NCBI RefSeq assembly: GCF_014235765.1 | Contig: NZ_JACMYH010000001.1 | Span: 62,001 to 126,000 of the forward strand | Length of the DNA: 64,000 bases | Source: Pseudomonas baltica | GTDB lineage: Bacteria > Pseudomonadota > Gammaproteobacteria > Pseudomonadales > Pseudomonadaceae | Direction of reading: 5' to 3' | Shown here: one piece after another, positions 29,751-38,393 of the stretch | Layout: every line of letters starts with the position of its first letter | Numbering within the stretch: position 1 is the first letter of the stretch | Made by a program: the position numbers and the translations under genes | The notes under the pieces: generated by a model | Seen by the model: the letters and a program-made list of their open reading frames with translations, nothing else | What the model was told of the DNA's origin: nothing | The model's database searches: none

Positions 29751-30266
29751 TTACAACGCTTGCAGACGAAACAGGGCGATCTTGTCGATTTCGCGCAATG
29801 CACAGCTGAATTCGTCTTCGGGAGAGTGGCCGATACGCGACTCGAACGCCGCCAGGATATGCTGCCGGTCGCTGCCCTTGACCGCCATGATGAACGGGAA
29901 GCCGAAGCGGGCACGGTATGCATCGTTGAGCTCGGTGAAGCGCTGAAACTCCTCGGGGGTACATTGGCTGATGCCGGCACCGGCCTGCTCCTGGGTGCTG
30001 GCGGCGGTGAGCTGGCCCTGCACCGCAGCCTTGCCGGCCAGATCGGGGTGCGCATTGATCAATGCCATCAACCTGGCACGGTCGGCGTCGGCCACCACCT
30101 GGCCCATGCAGGCATGCACTGCCTCGATGTCGTCGCGGCGGTCCACCGGCAGGCGCTCGAAAGCCTGCTCGGCGATCCAGGGCGAGTGCTCGTAGATATC
30201 ACCGAACGCGCAGATGAAACCGGCGCGGCTCAGCCGTGAGGGTTGCAGGGTACGGAAGTGGCTCAT
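29751..30266 (-). CDS. uraD: OHCU decarboxylase
   Basis: UraD decarboxylates 2-oxo-4-hydroxy-4-carboxy-5-ureidoimidazoline to S-allantoin. The 171-residue helical protein contains FGDIYEHSPWIAEQAF, the catalytic-region HPDLAGK, FGFPFIMAVKG and the C-terminal ALREIDKIALFRL, all typical. The ATG at 30266 overlaps the puuE stop by four bases, so the upstream in-frame extension is discarded. It acts directly after HIU hydrolase (uraH, divergent). Confidence 0.94.
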   Translation of the reverse strand: MSHFRTLQPSRLSRAGFICAFGDIYEHSPWIAEQAFERLPVDRRDDIEAVHACMGQVVADADRARLMALINAHPDLAGKAAVQGQLTAASTQEQAGAGISQCTPEEFQRFTELNDAYRARFGFPFIMAVKGSDRQHILAAFESRIGHSPEDEFSCALREIDKIALFRLQAL

Positions 30267-31192
30267 GGGCGAAGGCTGCCTGGGTAGGGGTGAACGGTCT
30301 GCCAGTGCCGGGCGATGTCCACGCGCCGTGCGCACCACACCTGTTCATGGCTCTGGACATAGTCAATGAAGCGCTTGAGCGATGCGAGGCGTCCGGGGCG
30401 GCCGATCAAGCGGCAGTGCAGGCCTACCGAGAGCATCTTCGGCGCGTCCGCGCCTTCGGCATACAGCACGTCGAAGGCGTCCTTGAGGTACTCGAAGAAG
30501 TCGTCGCCCTTGTTGAAGCCCTGTACCTGGGTGAAACGCATGTCGTTGGTGTCCAGCGTATAGGGGATCACCAGATGCCCATGGCGCGCATCGCGGCCCG
30601 GTTGCCAGTAGGGCAGGTCGTCGTCGTAGGCGTCGCTGTCGTAGAGAAAACCGCCTTCTTCCATCACCAGGCGCCGGGTATTGGGACCGGTGCGACCGGT
30701 ATACCAGCCCAGCGGTCGCTGGCCAGTGATATCGGTGAGGATGCGAATGGCTTCGCGCAGGTGCTCGCGCTCCTGCGCTTCATCGATGTTCTGGTAGTCG
30801 ATCCAGCGATAGCCGTGGCTGCAGATTTCATGGCCATCGGCAACCATGGCCCGGATGGCCTCGGGGTGGCGCTGCGCGGCCATGGCCACGGCAAAGACCG
30901 TCAAGGGAATGCCGGCGTTGCGAAACAGCTTGAGCACGCGCCACACGCCGGCGCGGCTGCCGTACTCATAGAGCGATTCCATGCTCATGTTGCGCTGGCC
31001 CTGCAACGGCTGAGCCGCGACCATTTCCGACAGGAACGCCTCGGACTCGCTGTCGCCATGCAGCACGTTGCGTTCGCCGCCTTCTTCGTAGTTGAGCACG
31101 AACGACACTGCAAGGCGGGCGTGGCCCGGCCACTGCGGATGAGGGGGCGTCTCACCGTAGCCGATCAGGTCGCGGGGGTAGTCGGGGCTCAC
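30263..31192 (-). CDS. puuE: Allantoinase PuuE (polysaccharide-deacetylase type)
   Basis: PuuE hydrolyses allantoin to allantoate and belongs to the polysaccharide deacetylase superfamily rather than the metal-dependent amidohydrolases. The start is GTG 31192 (YPRDLIGYG follows within five codons), with AAGGAAG at good spacing. The frame is open to 31237 but that part is Arg-rich and unlike the family. The 309-residue length fits. Conserved segments are NYEEGGE, SHGYRWIDYQ and GWYTGRTGPNTR. It is the first gene of the leftward operon. Confidence 0.93.
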   Translation of the reverse strand: MSPDYPRDLIGYGETPPHPQWPGHARLAVSFVLNYEEGGERNVLHGDSESEAFLSEMVAAQPLQGQRNMSMESLYEYGSRAGVWRVLKLFRNAGIPLTVFAVAMAAQRHPEAIRAMVADGHEICSHGYRWIDYQNIDEAQEREHLREAIRILTDITGQRPLGWYTGRTGPNTRRLVMEEGGFLYDSDAYDDDLPYWQPGRDARHGHLVIPYTLDTNDMRFTQVQGFNKGDDFFEYLKDAFDVLYAEGADAPKMLSVGLHCRLIGRPGRLASLKRFIDYVQSHEQVWCARRVDIARHWQTVHPYPGSLRP

Positions 31193-31520
31193 CGCAGGCT
31201 TCCTTCTGTGTGTGGCAGAACGGGCTCGACGACGCACCCGGTAAGGGCGCGCTTCGCGCTCGAATGGATTGTATACATCGGCATGGGCAATTTGTAAGCT
31301 CGCGTCATTGGCGGATAAATGGCTTCATCCTTGCAGAAGCACTTGCCCAGAGTCTTGCAAAAAACCTGCCCGGTCGGTCAGCAATAAGGATCTTCCGGCA
31401 TTTTTGGTTCGGCTCCTTTGCAACGTGCCACGCGCCATGCCCCGTTTCGGCGCGAATCGCCCGTTCCCGCTCTTCCACGGTGCGCGTTGAACGCACCCCT
31501 TCATCAGGTGAACATCGACC
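31193..31520. promoter_or_regulatory. Divergent control region of the ureide genes, with TGTATACA palindrome
   Basis: These 328 bases separate puuE and uraH and should contain both promoters. An 8-base perfect palindrome TGTATACA (31270-31277, inside ATTGTATACAT) lies about 80 bases from the puuE start. Such TTGTATACAA-like sites are typical GntR-family operators, which is an inference here; no regulator gene adjoins it. The rest, including a GC-poor stretch around 31350-31400, shows nothing further that I recognise. Confidence 0.5.
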
Positions 31521-31874
31521 ATGGGACGCTTGACCACACATGTATTGGACACCGCACATGGGTGCCCTGGTAACGCCATCCAGGTGCGCCTGTACCGGGT
31601 CGAGGGCGAGCAGCTGCAGCTGCTGGCAACGGCGGTGACCAATGCCGACGGGCGTTGCGACGTGCCCTTGCTCGAAGGCGAGCACTACCGTTCGGGCGTG
31701 TATCAGCTGCATTTTGCCGGCGGCGACTACTACCGTGCCCGTGGCACGCTCATGGCTGCGCCGGCTTTTCTCGACGAGATCGTGCTGCGCTTCGGCATCG
31801 ACGCCACCCAGGCGCACTACCATGTGCCCCTGCTGCTTTCACCCTACAGCTACTCCACCTACCGCGGCAGCTGA
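31521..31874 (+). CDS. uraH: 5-hydroxyisourate hydrolase (transthyretin-like)
   Basis: UraH hydrolyses 5-hydroxyisourate to OHCU, feeding UraD. The 117-residue protein shows the transthyretin-like hallmarks: THVLDTAHGCPG at the N-terminus with the active-site His, the Arg in TNADGRCD, HYHVPLLLSP with the second His region, and the diagnostic C-terminal YRGS. It is transcribed away from the other ureide genes, so it may share an operator with them. Confidence 0.95.
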   Translation: MGRLTTHVLDTAHGCPGNAIQVRLYRVEGEQLQLLATAVTNADGRCDVPLLEGEHYRSGVYQLHFAGGDYYRARGTLMAAPAFLDEIVLRFGIDATQAHYHVPLLLSPYSYSTYRGS

Positions 31875-31902
31875 GCGGCGTTGCTGCCGGGTGAGCGTGT
31901 GC

Positions 31903-34491
31903 TCACTCGAGCCCGAGCTTCTTGCGCATCGCAACGGTGATGCTCTGGCGGGTGGTGAAAAAATCCGCCCACGGATCTTCGTCCATCTCCGCCAGGCGTT
32001 CGAGCACGCTGTCGATGTTCCAATGGTCGCCCCCCTTGATCTGCGCCACCTCGTCACGGGTGACCGGCACTGAAACCGGCAAGCCGTCACGCGCTCGTGC
32101 GGCGTAGGCGCAGGCCGTGGTCGCGCCCAGGCCATTGCGCAGGTAGTCGATGAAAATCTTCCCGATACGATTTTTCGGGCCGGACACGGCGCTGAAGCGC
32201 TCCGGCATCAGCTTGGCCATATGCTCGACCACGGCGCGGCTGAACGCCTTGACCTCGTCCCAGCCCAGCTTGCGGGTGATCGGCACCACCACGTGCATGC
32301 CTTTGCCGCCGCTGGTCTTGAGAAACGATGCGAGGCCCAGCTCGTCGAGCAGGGTCTGGGTCAGTTGGGTGGCTTCGACCATGCTTTTCCAGGGCAGCGC
32401 CGGATCGGGGTCCAGGTCGAGCACGAACCGGTCCGGACGGTCGAAATCCTTGCTGGTCGCGTTCCAGGTGTGCAGCTCCAGCGTGCCCATCTGCACCGCG
32501 CCGAGCAGCGCCTGGCCGTCGTTGATGACCATGGCGGCCTGGCCTGCCTCTTCCTTGTCGAAGGTGACGATGTGCGGGATCGCCAGGTGGCCTGCGTGCT
32601 TCTGGAAGAACAGTTCGCCGCCCACCCCGTCGGGCGCTCGTACCAGCGCCACCGGACGCTGCTTGAGGTGCGGCAGCAACCAGGGTGAAATGCGCCCGTA
32701 GTATTCGGCCAGTTGCATCTTGGTGGTACCGCTGGCGGCATCGATCACCCGTTCCGGGTGGGTGATGCGCACCTGACCGACCAGGTCTGCGTCGTCTGCC
32801 TGGGTAGCCGCCTTGCGAGGTGTCTTTTTCGGCTTCACGAGTCGAGGGGAGTCGCTGGTTTTCGCAACCGGCTTGTCCGCAGTGATCTTCCTGGCAGGCT
32901 TGTCGCTGCGCAAACCATGGAAAACCGCATGGCGAACGGCACCGTCACGGGTCATTTCGGCATACGCCACTTCCGCCAGAAGCGTTGGCTGCAACCAGTG
33001 CACGCCACGCGCGTCGGCGCCCTTGGGCGGGTTGCCGAGCGCCGGCTCGTCGGTTTCCAGCGACTGCAGCTGCGCGTGCAGGCTTCGCAGGGTGGCTTCA
33101 CTGAAGCCGGTGCCGACCTTGCCGGCATAGCGCAACTCGCCGCTGTCGGCGTCATGCAGGCCCAGCAGCAAGGCGCCGAATGCGCTGCGGCTGCCCTTGG
33201 GCTCGGTGTAACCGACGATGACGAACTCCTGGCGCCGCTTGCACTTGAGCTTGATCCAGTCACTGCTGCGCCGCGAGACATAAGGGCTGCCGACACGCTT
33301 GCCGATCAGCCCCTCCATGTTCATCTGGCACGCGCTGGCGAGCAGGGATTCGGCCGAGTCGGCAAAGTCGTCGGAGAATTTCAGGGCAGCGTCCTCGTTG
33401 GCTTCCAGTACCTTCGCCAAGGCACTGCGGCGCTGCTCGACAGGCACTTCGCGCAGGTCCATGCCGTTGAGGTAAGGCATGTCGAACAGGTAGAAGACGA
33501 TGCCGCCGCTGTGTTGCTCTTCGAAGGCATTCTGCAGAGCCTGGAAATCCGGCACGCCTTGTTCGTTGGTCACGACCACTTCACCGTCCAGCCAGGCCGA
33601 CTGCAAGCCCAGGGCCGCAAGTGCCTTGGCCTGGCGCGGCATCCTGGCGGTCCAGTCGTGGCCGTTGCGCGTGAACAGGCGGACCTCGGCGTCTTCGATG
33701 CGCGCAACGATACGGTAACCGTCGAACTTGATCTCGTAGCGCCAGTCACCGTCCGGGGCGGTGTCCACCAAGGTCGCCAGCTCGGGCTTGAGGCTGGCCG
33801 GCAACGCAGCGGCGCGTGCGCCTTGCAGCTGCACATCTTTGCCAATGGCCCGGGGTTTGGCTGCCGGCTTGGCCACGGATTTGTCGGACGTCTTGGTCGA
33901 TACTTTGCTTTTGCGCTTGCGCGGGACGAGGGTGCGCTCGCTGAGGACGCTGTCGGGCTGGGCCTCCAGCACATCGTATTCGGCCAAGGGACGCGCGGCC
34001 TCGTCCTTGGACTTTATCAGGAACCACTGCTCACGCTTGCCAGGCATGTGGGTCTTGACCAGGTTCCACGCGCCAGCCAGTTTCTCGCCCTGCAGCACGA
34101 ACTTGAGCTTGCCCTTTTCATAGCCCTGGCGAGGGTCGCCCTCGGGGATCCAGGTGCCGCGGTCCCAGACGATCACGTCGCCGGCGCCGTAGTGCCCTTC
34201 GGGAATGTTGCCTTCGAAGCCGGCGTAATCCAGCGGGTGGTCTTCGACATGAACCGCCAGGCGTCGAGCCTTCGGGTCCAGCGACGGACCCTTGGGCACC
34301 GCCCAGCTTTTCAGAGTGCCATCGAGTTCCAGGCGAAAGTCGTAGTGCAAGTGGCTGGCGTCGTGCTTCTGGATGCAGAACTGCAGGGCCTGCGCGGCCT
34401 TGCCGCGCTTGCCGCTGCGTGCGCCGCCCGAAGGCTCCGGGGTGGCATCGAAGTCACGCTTGCGGTTGTACTCCTCCAATGCCTTGCTCAT
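31903..34491 (-). CDS. ligD: Multifunctional DNA ligase D
   Basis: LigD repairs double-strand breaks by non-homologous end joining together with Ku. The 862-residue protein has the three domains in the Pseudomonas order. A 3'-phosphoesterase occupies about residues 10-170 (HDASHLHYDFRLE, then HVEDHPLDYAGFEG). An ATP-dependent ligase covers about 230-530 (nucleotide-binding Lys in EIKFDGYR). A primase-like polymerase runs from about 570 to the end (LDLDPDPALPW carries the catalytic aspartates). A basic Lys/Ala linker joins the first two. ATG 34491 has a GAGGAAC site. No ku gene is in the window. Confidence 0.94.
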   Translation of the reverse strand: MSKALEEYNRKRDFDATPEPSGGARSGKRGKAAQALQFCIQKHDASHLHYDFRLELDGTLKSWAVPKGPSLDPKARRLAVHVEDHPLDYAGFEGNIPEGHYGAGDVIVWDRGTWIPEGDPRQGYEKGKLKFVLQGEKLAGAWNLVKTHMPGKREQWFLIKSKDEAARPLAEYDVLEAQPDSVLSERTLVPRKRKSKVSTKTSDKSVAKPAAKPRAIGKDVQLQGARAAALPASLKPELATLVDTAPDGDWRYEIKFDGYRIVARIEDAEVRLFTRNGHDWTARMPRQAKALAALGLQSAWLDGEVVVTNEQGVPDFQALQNAFEEQHSGGIVFYLFDMPYLNGMDLREVPVEQRRSALAKVLEANEDAALKFSDDFADSAESLLASACQMNMEGLIGKRVGSPYVSRRSSDWIKLKCKRRQEFVIVGYTEPKGSRSAFGALLLGLHDADSGELRYAGKVGTGFSEATLRSLHAQLQSLETDEPALGNPPKGADARGVHWLQPTLLAEVAYAEMTRDGAVRHAVFHGLRSDKPARKITADKPVAKTSDSPRLVKPKKTPRKAATQADDADLVGQVRITHPERVIDAASGTTKMQLAEYYGRISPWLLPHLKQRPVALVRAPDGVGGELFFQKHAGHLAIPHIVTFDKEEAGQAAMVINDGQALLGAVQMGTLELHTWNATSKDFDRPDRFVLDLDPDPALPWKSMVEATQLTQTLLDELGLASFLKTSGGKGMHVVVPITRKLGWDEVKAFSRAVVEHMAKLMPERFSAVSGPKNRIGKIFIDYLRNGLGATTACAYAARARDGLPVSVPVTRDEVAQIKGGDHWNIDSVLERLAEMDEDPWADFFTTRQSITVAMRKKLGLE

Positions 34492-34524
34492 GGCGTTCCT
34501 CACTCATGATGCGCTGCAGCAGGA

Positions 34525-36672
34525 TCAACGCAGACAGAACAGCGCCACCTGCGGCGACTCACTGACCCATTGGTCGCTGACTTCCCAGCCGGCCGCGGCG
34601 GCCAGTTCGGTAAAGGATTGCACGGTGAACTTGTGCGAGTTCTCGGTGTGCAGCCGCTCGCCCGCCTTGAAGGCGAACGTGCGTCCCGCCACACGAACCT
34701 GTTGCGCCCTGCGGCTGACCAGGTGCATTTCGATCCGTTCGTAGTCGGGGTTCCATACCGCCAGATGGTCGAAGGCCTGTTCGTCGAAGTCGGCGTCGAG
34801 CTCGCGATTCATTCGGGTCAGCAGGTTTTTGTTGAAGCGTGCCGTAACCCCGGCGGCGTCATCATAGGCAGCCTCCAAGGTGGCGATGTCCTTGACCATG
34901 TCGACCCCGATGATGAACCGCGCGTCGGGCCCCAGCAGCTCGCGGGCCGAACGCAGAAAACGCACGGCCTGCGGGCGGGTGAAGTTGCCCAGCGTCGAAC
35001 CCGGGAAGAAGCCCACGCGCGGGTGGCCACGGGTTTCCTCCGGCAGGTGCAGGGCACGGGTGAAATCATCGACCAGCGGGGCAATGCGCAGGGCAGGGTA
35101 GCGCTGGCGCAGCTGGGCGCCGGCCCGTTCCAGCGCGTTGCTGCAGATATCGATCGGGACGTACAGGCCGATCTGCGGCACGGCATCCAGCAATAGCCGT
35201 ACCTTGTCGCAGGCACCGGCCCCGAATTCGACCAGCGCTGCATCTTCGGCGATCAGCGCAGCGAGCTGCGGCGCGATTTCGGTCAGCAGGGCAGTTTCCG
35301 CACGCGTTGGATAGTACTCGGGCAAGGTGCAGATGGCTTCGAACAGCTGCGAGCCTTGGGTATCGTAGAAATACTTGGGTGAAATCGACTTCTGTGGGGC
35401 TGACAGCCCGGTCACTGCATCGCGAGCGAACTCGTCGCTGCCATCGTTGCGGGCGCTGTACGGTGTCACGTCGCGCGCCAGGCGCAGGCTCGAGAACATC
35501 CAGCGGCAGGCCGGGCCGAAAAAGTTGCGATAGGTGGGGCGACTGTGGCCGACCGGGGTAATGCTGGCGCCGCCGCGCAGCACCATCTGGTTGATCATGA
35601 ACTTGCCGTTGTATTCACCCACGGCGCTGACTGCCGGCTGAAAACCGGGGTAGGCGCTGTAGGCGCTCTGCGTCCATTGCCAGGCCACATCGTCGAGCTG
35701 CTGCAGTTGCCCGGTGCCGGCGGCAATTTCCCATTCCGCTTCGGTGGGCAGGCGTGCGCCGGCCCATTGGGCGAAGGCTGCCGCCTCGTAGTAGCTGATG
35801 TGCACCACCGGGGCGTCGAGCTGCAAGGGTTGCAGTCCGCGCAGGCTCATCTCCAGCCAGTTGCCGGCGTTGTCCTGCTGCCAGTAGAACGGCGCATGCC
35901 AGCCTTCGCCCTGGACCGTCGCCCAGCCGTCTGCCAGCCACAGCCCCGCCTGGGTATAGCCACCGGCTTCGACGAATTCCAGCCACTCGCCGTTGGTGAC
36001 CAGGCGATCGGCGATTTCGAATGCCTGGGCGAATACCTTGTGCCGCGGGCCTTCGTTGTCGAAGGCGAAGCCATCGCCCGCGTGACCGATCTCCACCAAT
36101 CCGCCGGCATGCCCGATGAACCGGCCACGCTGGCCGGTTGCGTCGACGGGCCATGCCGGGTCGTAGGCCGGTTTGAGCGCCGACAGACTGAACAGATGCA
36201 GGATGTCCATCAGCAACAGTTCCTGGTGCTGTTGCTCGTGGGACAGGCCCAGCTCGATCAGCGCGTAAACTTCAGGCGCAAGGTCGCCGCTCAACAGGAC
36301 TTGCATGTGCTGGTCGACATGGGCGCGGTAGGCGCGTACCCGGTCGAGCCCCGGACGGGTCATCAGGCCACGTTGTGGGCGCGGCTGGCGCGGTCCGACG
36401 GCTTCGTAGTAGGAGTTGAAGAGGTAGCAGAAATCGGGATCGAAGGGCGTGTAGTGCGGCAGTTGCTCGGCCAGCAGAAACGTTTCGAAAAACCAGGTGG
36501 TATGCGCCAGGTGCCATTTGGCCGGACTCGCGTCGGGCATCGATTGTGCGCCCATGTCTTCGGCGCTGAGCGGGCTGGCCAAGTGTTCGCTGTGGCGACG
36601 CACCTGGTTGAAGCGTTGCAGCAGGTCGTGCAGGGGGATGACGGGCACGGCGTGCTGGGAAAGACTATTCAT
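34525..36672 (-). CDS. Fused ergothioneine enzyme, EgtB-EgtD
   Basis: One 715-residue frame carries both enzymes that build ergothioneine's core. Residues 1 to about 410 are EgtB, the iron sulfoxide synthase. They contain His54/His57 in KWHLAHTTW, the iron motif HX3HXE as His145-His149-Glu151, and the formylglycine-enzyme-like half with RLPTEAEWEIAAG and SRPTYRNFF. Residues from about 425 on are EgtD, the histidine N-alpha-trimethyltransferase, with KYFYDTQGSQLFEAIC, PEYYPTRAE, FGAGACDKVRLLL, and GSTLGNF. Fungal Egt1 fuses the same parts in the opposite order. OvoA also fuses a sulfoxide synthase to a methyltransferase, but of another family. No egtA, egtC or egtE lies nearby, and the C-S lyase must be elsewhere. 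Confidence 0.9.
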   Translation of the reverse strand: MNSLSQHAVPVIPLHDLLQRFNQVRRHSEHLASPLSAEDMGAQSMPDASPAKWHLAHTTWFFETFLLAEQLPHYTPFDPDFCYLFNSYYEAVGPRQPRPQRGLMTRPGLDRVRAYRAHVDQHMQVLLSGDLAPEVYALIELGLSHEQQHQELLLMDILHLFSLSALKPAYDPAWPVDATGQRGRFIGHAGGLVEIGHAGDGFAFDNEGPRHKVFAQAFEIADRLVTNGEWLEFVEAGGYTQAGLWLADGWATVQGEGWHAPFYWQQDNAGNWLEMSLRGLQPLQLDAPVVHISYYEAAAFAQWAGARLPTEAEWEIAAGTGQLQQLDDVAWQWTQSAYSAYPGFQPAVSAVGEYNGKFMINQMVLRGGASITPVGHSRPTYRNFFGPACRWMFSSLRLARDVTPYSARNDGSDEFARDAVTGLSAPQKSISPKYFYDTQGSQLFEAICTLPEYYPTRAETALLTEIAPQLAALIAEDAALVEFGAGACDKVRLLLDAVPQIGLYVPIDICSNALERAGAQLRQRYPALRIAPLVDDFTRALHLPEETRGHPRVGFFPGSTLGNFTRPQAVRFLRSARELLGPDARFIIGVDMVKDIATLEAAYDDAAGVTARFNKNLLTRMNRELDADFDEQAFDHLAVWNPDYERIEMHLVSRRAQQVRVAGRTFAFKAGERLHTENSHKFTVQSFTELAAAAGWEVSDQWVSESPQVALFCLR

Positions 36673-36846
36673 CAAGAGGCTGCTCCGACGGCTCCGTCGA
36701 TGGCGACGATGGGAAACGGGCGCGGGAGCGCTTTTCTATCGCTTTCCGCACGAGCGCCGTTGAGCTTCAACGACGGGCTAAAGGGTGTGACTGTGCAACC
36801 CCCGGCAGGTTCGCCCGCTCATCGAAAACCCTTGGCCTGACGCATT

Positions 36847-37190
36847 GCGGCGCCTGCCGACGCGGCTCGCGCCGCTGCTACAGCTGCTCGGACCGGCTCT
36901 GTGCGGCGCCTGCCGACGCGGCTCGCGCCGCTGCTACAGATGCTCGGGCCGGCTCTGTGCGGCGCCTGCCGACGCGGCTCGCGCCGCTGCTACAGATGCT
37001 CGGGCCGGCTATGTGCGGCGCCTGCCGACGCGGCTCGCGCCGCTGCTACAGATGCTCGGACCGGCTCTGTGCGGCGCCTGTCGACGCGGCTCGCGCCGCT
37101 GCTACAGGTGCTCGGACCGGCTCTGTGCGGCGCCTGCCGACGCGACTCGCGCCGCTGCTACAGGTGCTCGGACCGGCTCTGTGCGGTGTT
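36847..37190. repeat. Six tandem 56-bp repeats with REP core
   Basis: Six direct repeats of exactly 56 bases begin at 36847, 36903, 36959, 37015, 37071 and 37127; a fragment starts at 37183. Each holds GCGGCGCCTGCCGACGCGGC then the REP core GCTCGCGCCGCTGCTACAG and a spacer ending GGCTCTGTG. All are in the same orientation, unlike paired REPINs. They fill most of the 630-base gap between the EgtB-EgtD gene and the LysR gene. The rest of the gap holds the EgtB-EgtD upstream region (36673-36846). Confidence 0.95.
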
Positions 37191-37211
37191 CCCGGATGCA
37201 GCTTACGATCT

Positions 37212-37237
37212 CTGTAGCAGCGGCGCGAGCCGCGTCC
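37212..37237. repeat. Single inverted REP at the end of the 56-bp array
   Basis: CTGTAGCAGCGGCGCGAGCC is the inverse complement of the core found in the preceding array. It could pair with any of the six direct copies to form alternative long hairpins just upstream of the LysR gene. Confidence 0.85.
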
Positions 37238-37302
37238 GGGGGCACTGCGGTTGTTCAGCCCGGAAGGCTGTTCCACAATGCATTGTCAACCAAGGAGTGA
37301 CG

Positions 37303-38187
37303 ATGAACGCTTTCGAAGACATGCGGCTGTTCGTTCAGGTGCTGGAATCACGCAGCTTCACCGCCGCTGCCGAGCAGTTGGGGATTTCCAAGCAGTACAT
37401 CAGTCGGCGCTTGATGCAGCTGGAAAACCGGCTCGGCGCGCGCTTGCTCAATCGCTCCACCCGACGCCTCGACGTGACCGCCCTGGGCCAGAGCTACTAC
37501 GACTCGGCCGTGCGCCTGCTGGCAGAAGTGGAACAGGTCGAGCAGGGCATAGCCGGGCAGGCTGCCGAACCCCGTGGCGTCTTGCGCGTGAGTGCGCCGC
37601 TGTCGTTCGCCATGGCGCAACTTAGCGCCCTGATGCCGCGATTCCTCCAGCGCTACCCCCAGGTGCAGGTCGAGATGGACCTCAGCGACCGCCCGGTCGA
37701 CCTGCTCGGCGAGGGCTACGACCTCGTCCTGCGCATCGGCATGCTGGAGGACTCATCGCTGATCGCGCGGCGCATTGCCTCCATCGCACGCGTCTACTGT
37801 GCCAGCCCTGGCTACCTTGCTGAACGCGGCATCCCGGCCACCCCGCAAGACCTGGCGGCCCACGACTGCTTGCCTTACGGTCACGCGCGGCAAGTACAGT
37901 GGCGCTTCCAGGTGGACGGCAAACCGTTGGTAATCGGCGTGGGCGGGCGTCTGCGTGCCAACAACGGCGAACTGCTCTGCGAGGCTGCCGTGGCCGGCAT
38001 GGGGATCGCCTACCTGCCACGGTTCATCGTCCAGCAGGCAATCACATCGGGACAGTTGCAGACCGTACTCGATGACTTCGTAACCGAGCCGCTAGCGTTG
38101 TCGGCGGTGTATCCGCAGCATCGACAGACATCGCGGCCGGTGCATGTGTTGATCGAGTTCCTGCGCGAGCATCTGGGCAATCTCTGA
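37303..38187 (+). CDS. LysR-family transcriptional regulator
   Basis: This 294-residue regulator has an N-terminal winged helix-turn-helix (residues 1-60, SFTAAAEQLGISKQYISRRL) and a C-terminal ligand-binding domain with two periplasmic-binding-like lobes from about residue 88. It resembles the CrgA/AaeR-type group that carries LSDRPVDLLGEGYDLVLRIG. The start with AAGGAG just before ATG 37303 is convincing; the frame runs open upstream only through repeats. Its target is unknown. It points toward, but is not adjacent to, the efflux operon. Confidence 0.9.
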   Translation: MNAFEDMRLFVQVLESRSFTAAAEQLGISKQYISRRLMQLENRLGARLLNRSTRRLDVTALGQSYYDSAVRLLAEVEQVEQGIAGQAAEPRGVLRVSAPLSFAMAQLSALMPRFLQRYPQVQVEMDLSDRPVDLLGEGYDLVLRIGMLEDSSLIARRIASIARVYCASPGYLAERGIPATPQDLAAHDCLPYGHARQVQWRFQVDGKPLVIGVGGRLRANNGELLCEAAVAGMGIAYLPRFIVQQAITSGQLQTVLDDFVTEPLALSAVYPQHRQTSRPVHVLIEFLREHLGNL

Positions 38188-38213
38188 GGCCCGCGTTGCG
38201 CCTGTGCGCAGAA

Positions 38214-38282
38214 TCAGACGTGGCTCAACGCGATACCGAATGAAACGACGATCATGCAGCACAGAGTCAGGTTGATATTCAT
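38214..38282 (-). CDS. Possible 22-residue membrane peptide
   Basis: An ATG-started frame encodes MNINLTLCCMIVVSFGIALS followed by two residues, essentially one hydrophobic helix. AAGGA lies about ten bases before the ATG. It sits between the LysR and GNAT genes. The short length makes chance hard to exclude, and no function can be suggested. Confidence 0.35.
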   Translation of the reverse strand: MNINLTLCCMIVVSFGIALSHV

Positions 38283-38393
38283 CGGGACGAAATCCTTGGC
38301 GTGGTAAGGGGACCTATACTGCTGATCCCGCGCCCTGAAGAAAAATTCCGTTTTTCGATAGCCATCATCGACTTCCGTGATGCCGGTAACGGT

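Noticed and set aside
36673..36846. Further REP or promoter features before the EgtB-EgtD gene.
   Set aside because: I saw no clear promoter pair or repeat in this stretch.
36847..37190. CRISPR array.
   Set aside because: The whole 56-bp period is conserved, with no variable spacers, and there are no cas genes.
36901..38187. A longer LysR frame starting in the 56-bp repeats.
   Set aside because: The upstream part is repeats of the REP core; the start at 37303 has AAGGAG and gives the normal LysR N-terminus.
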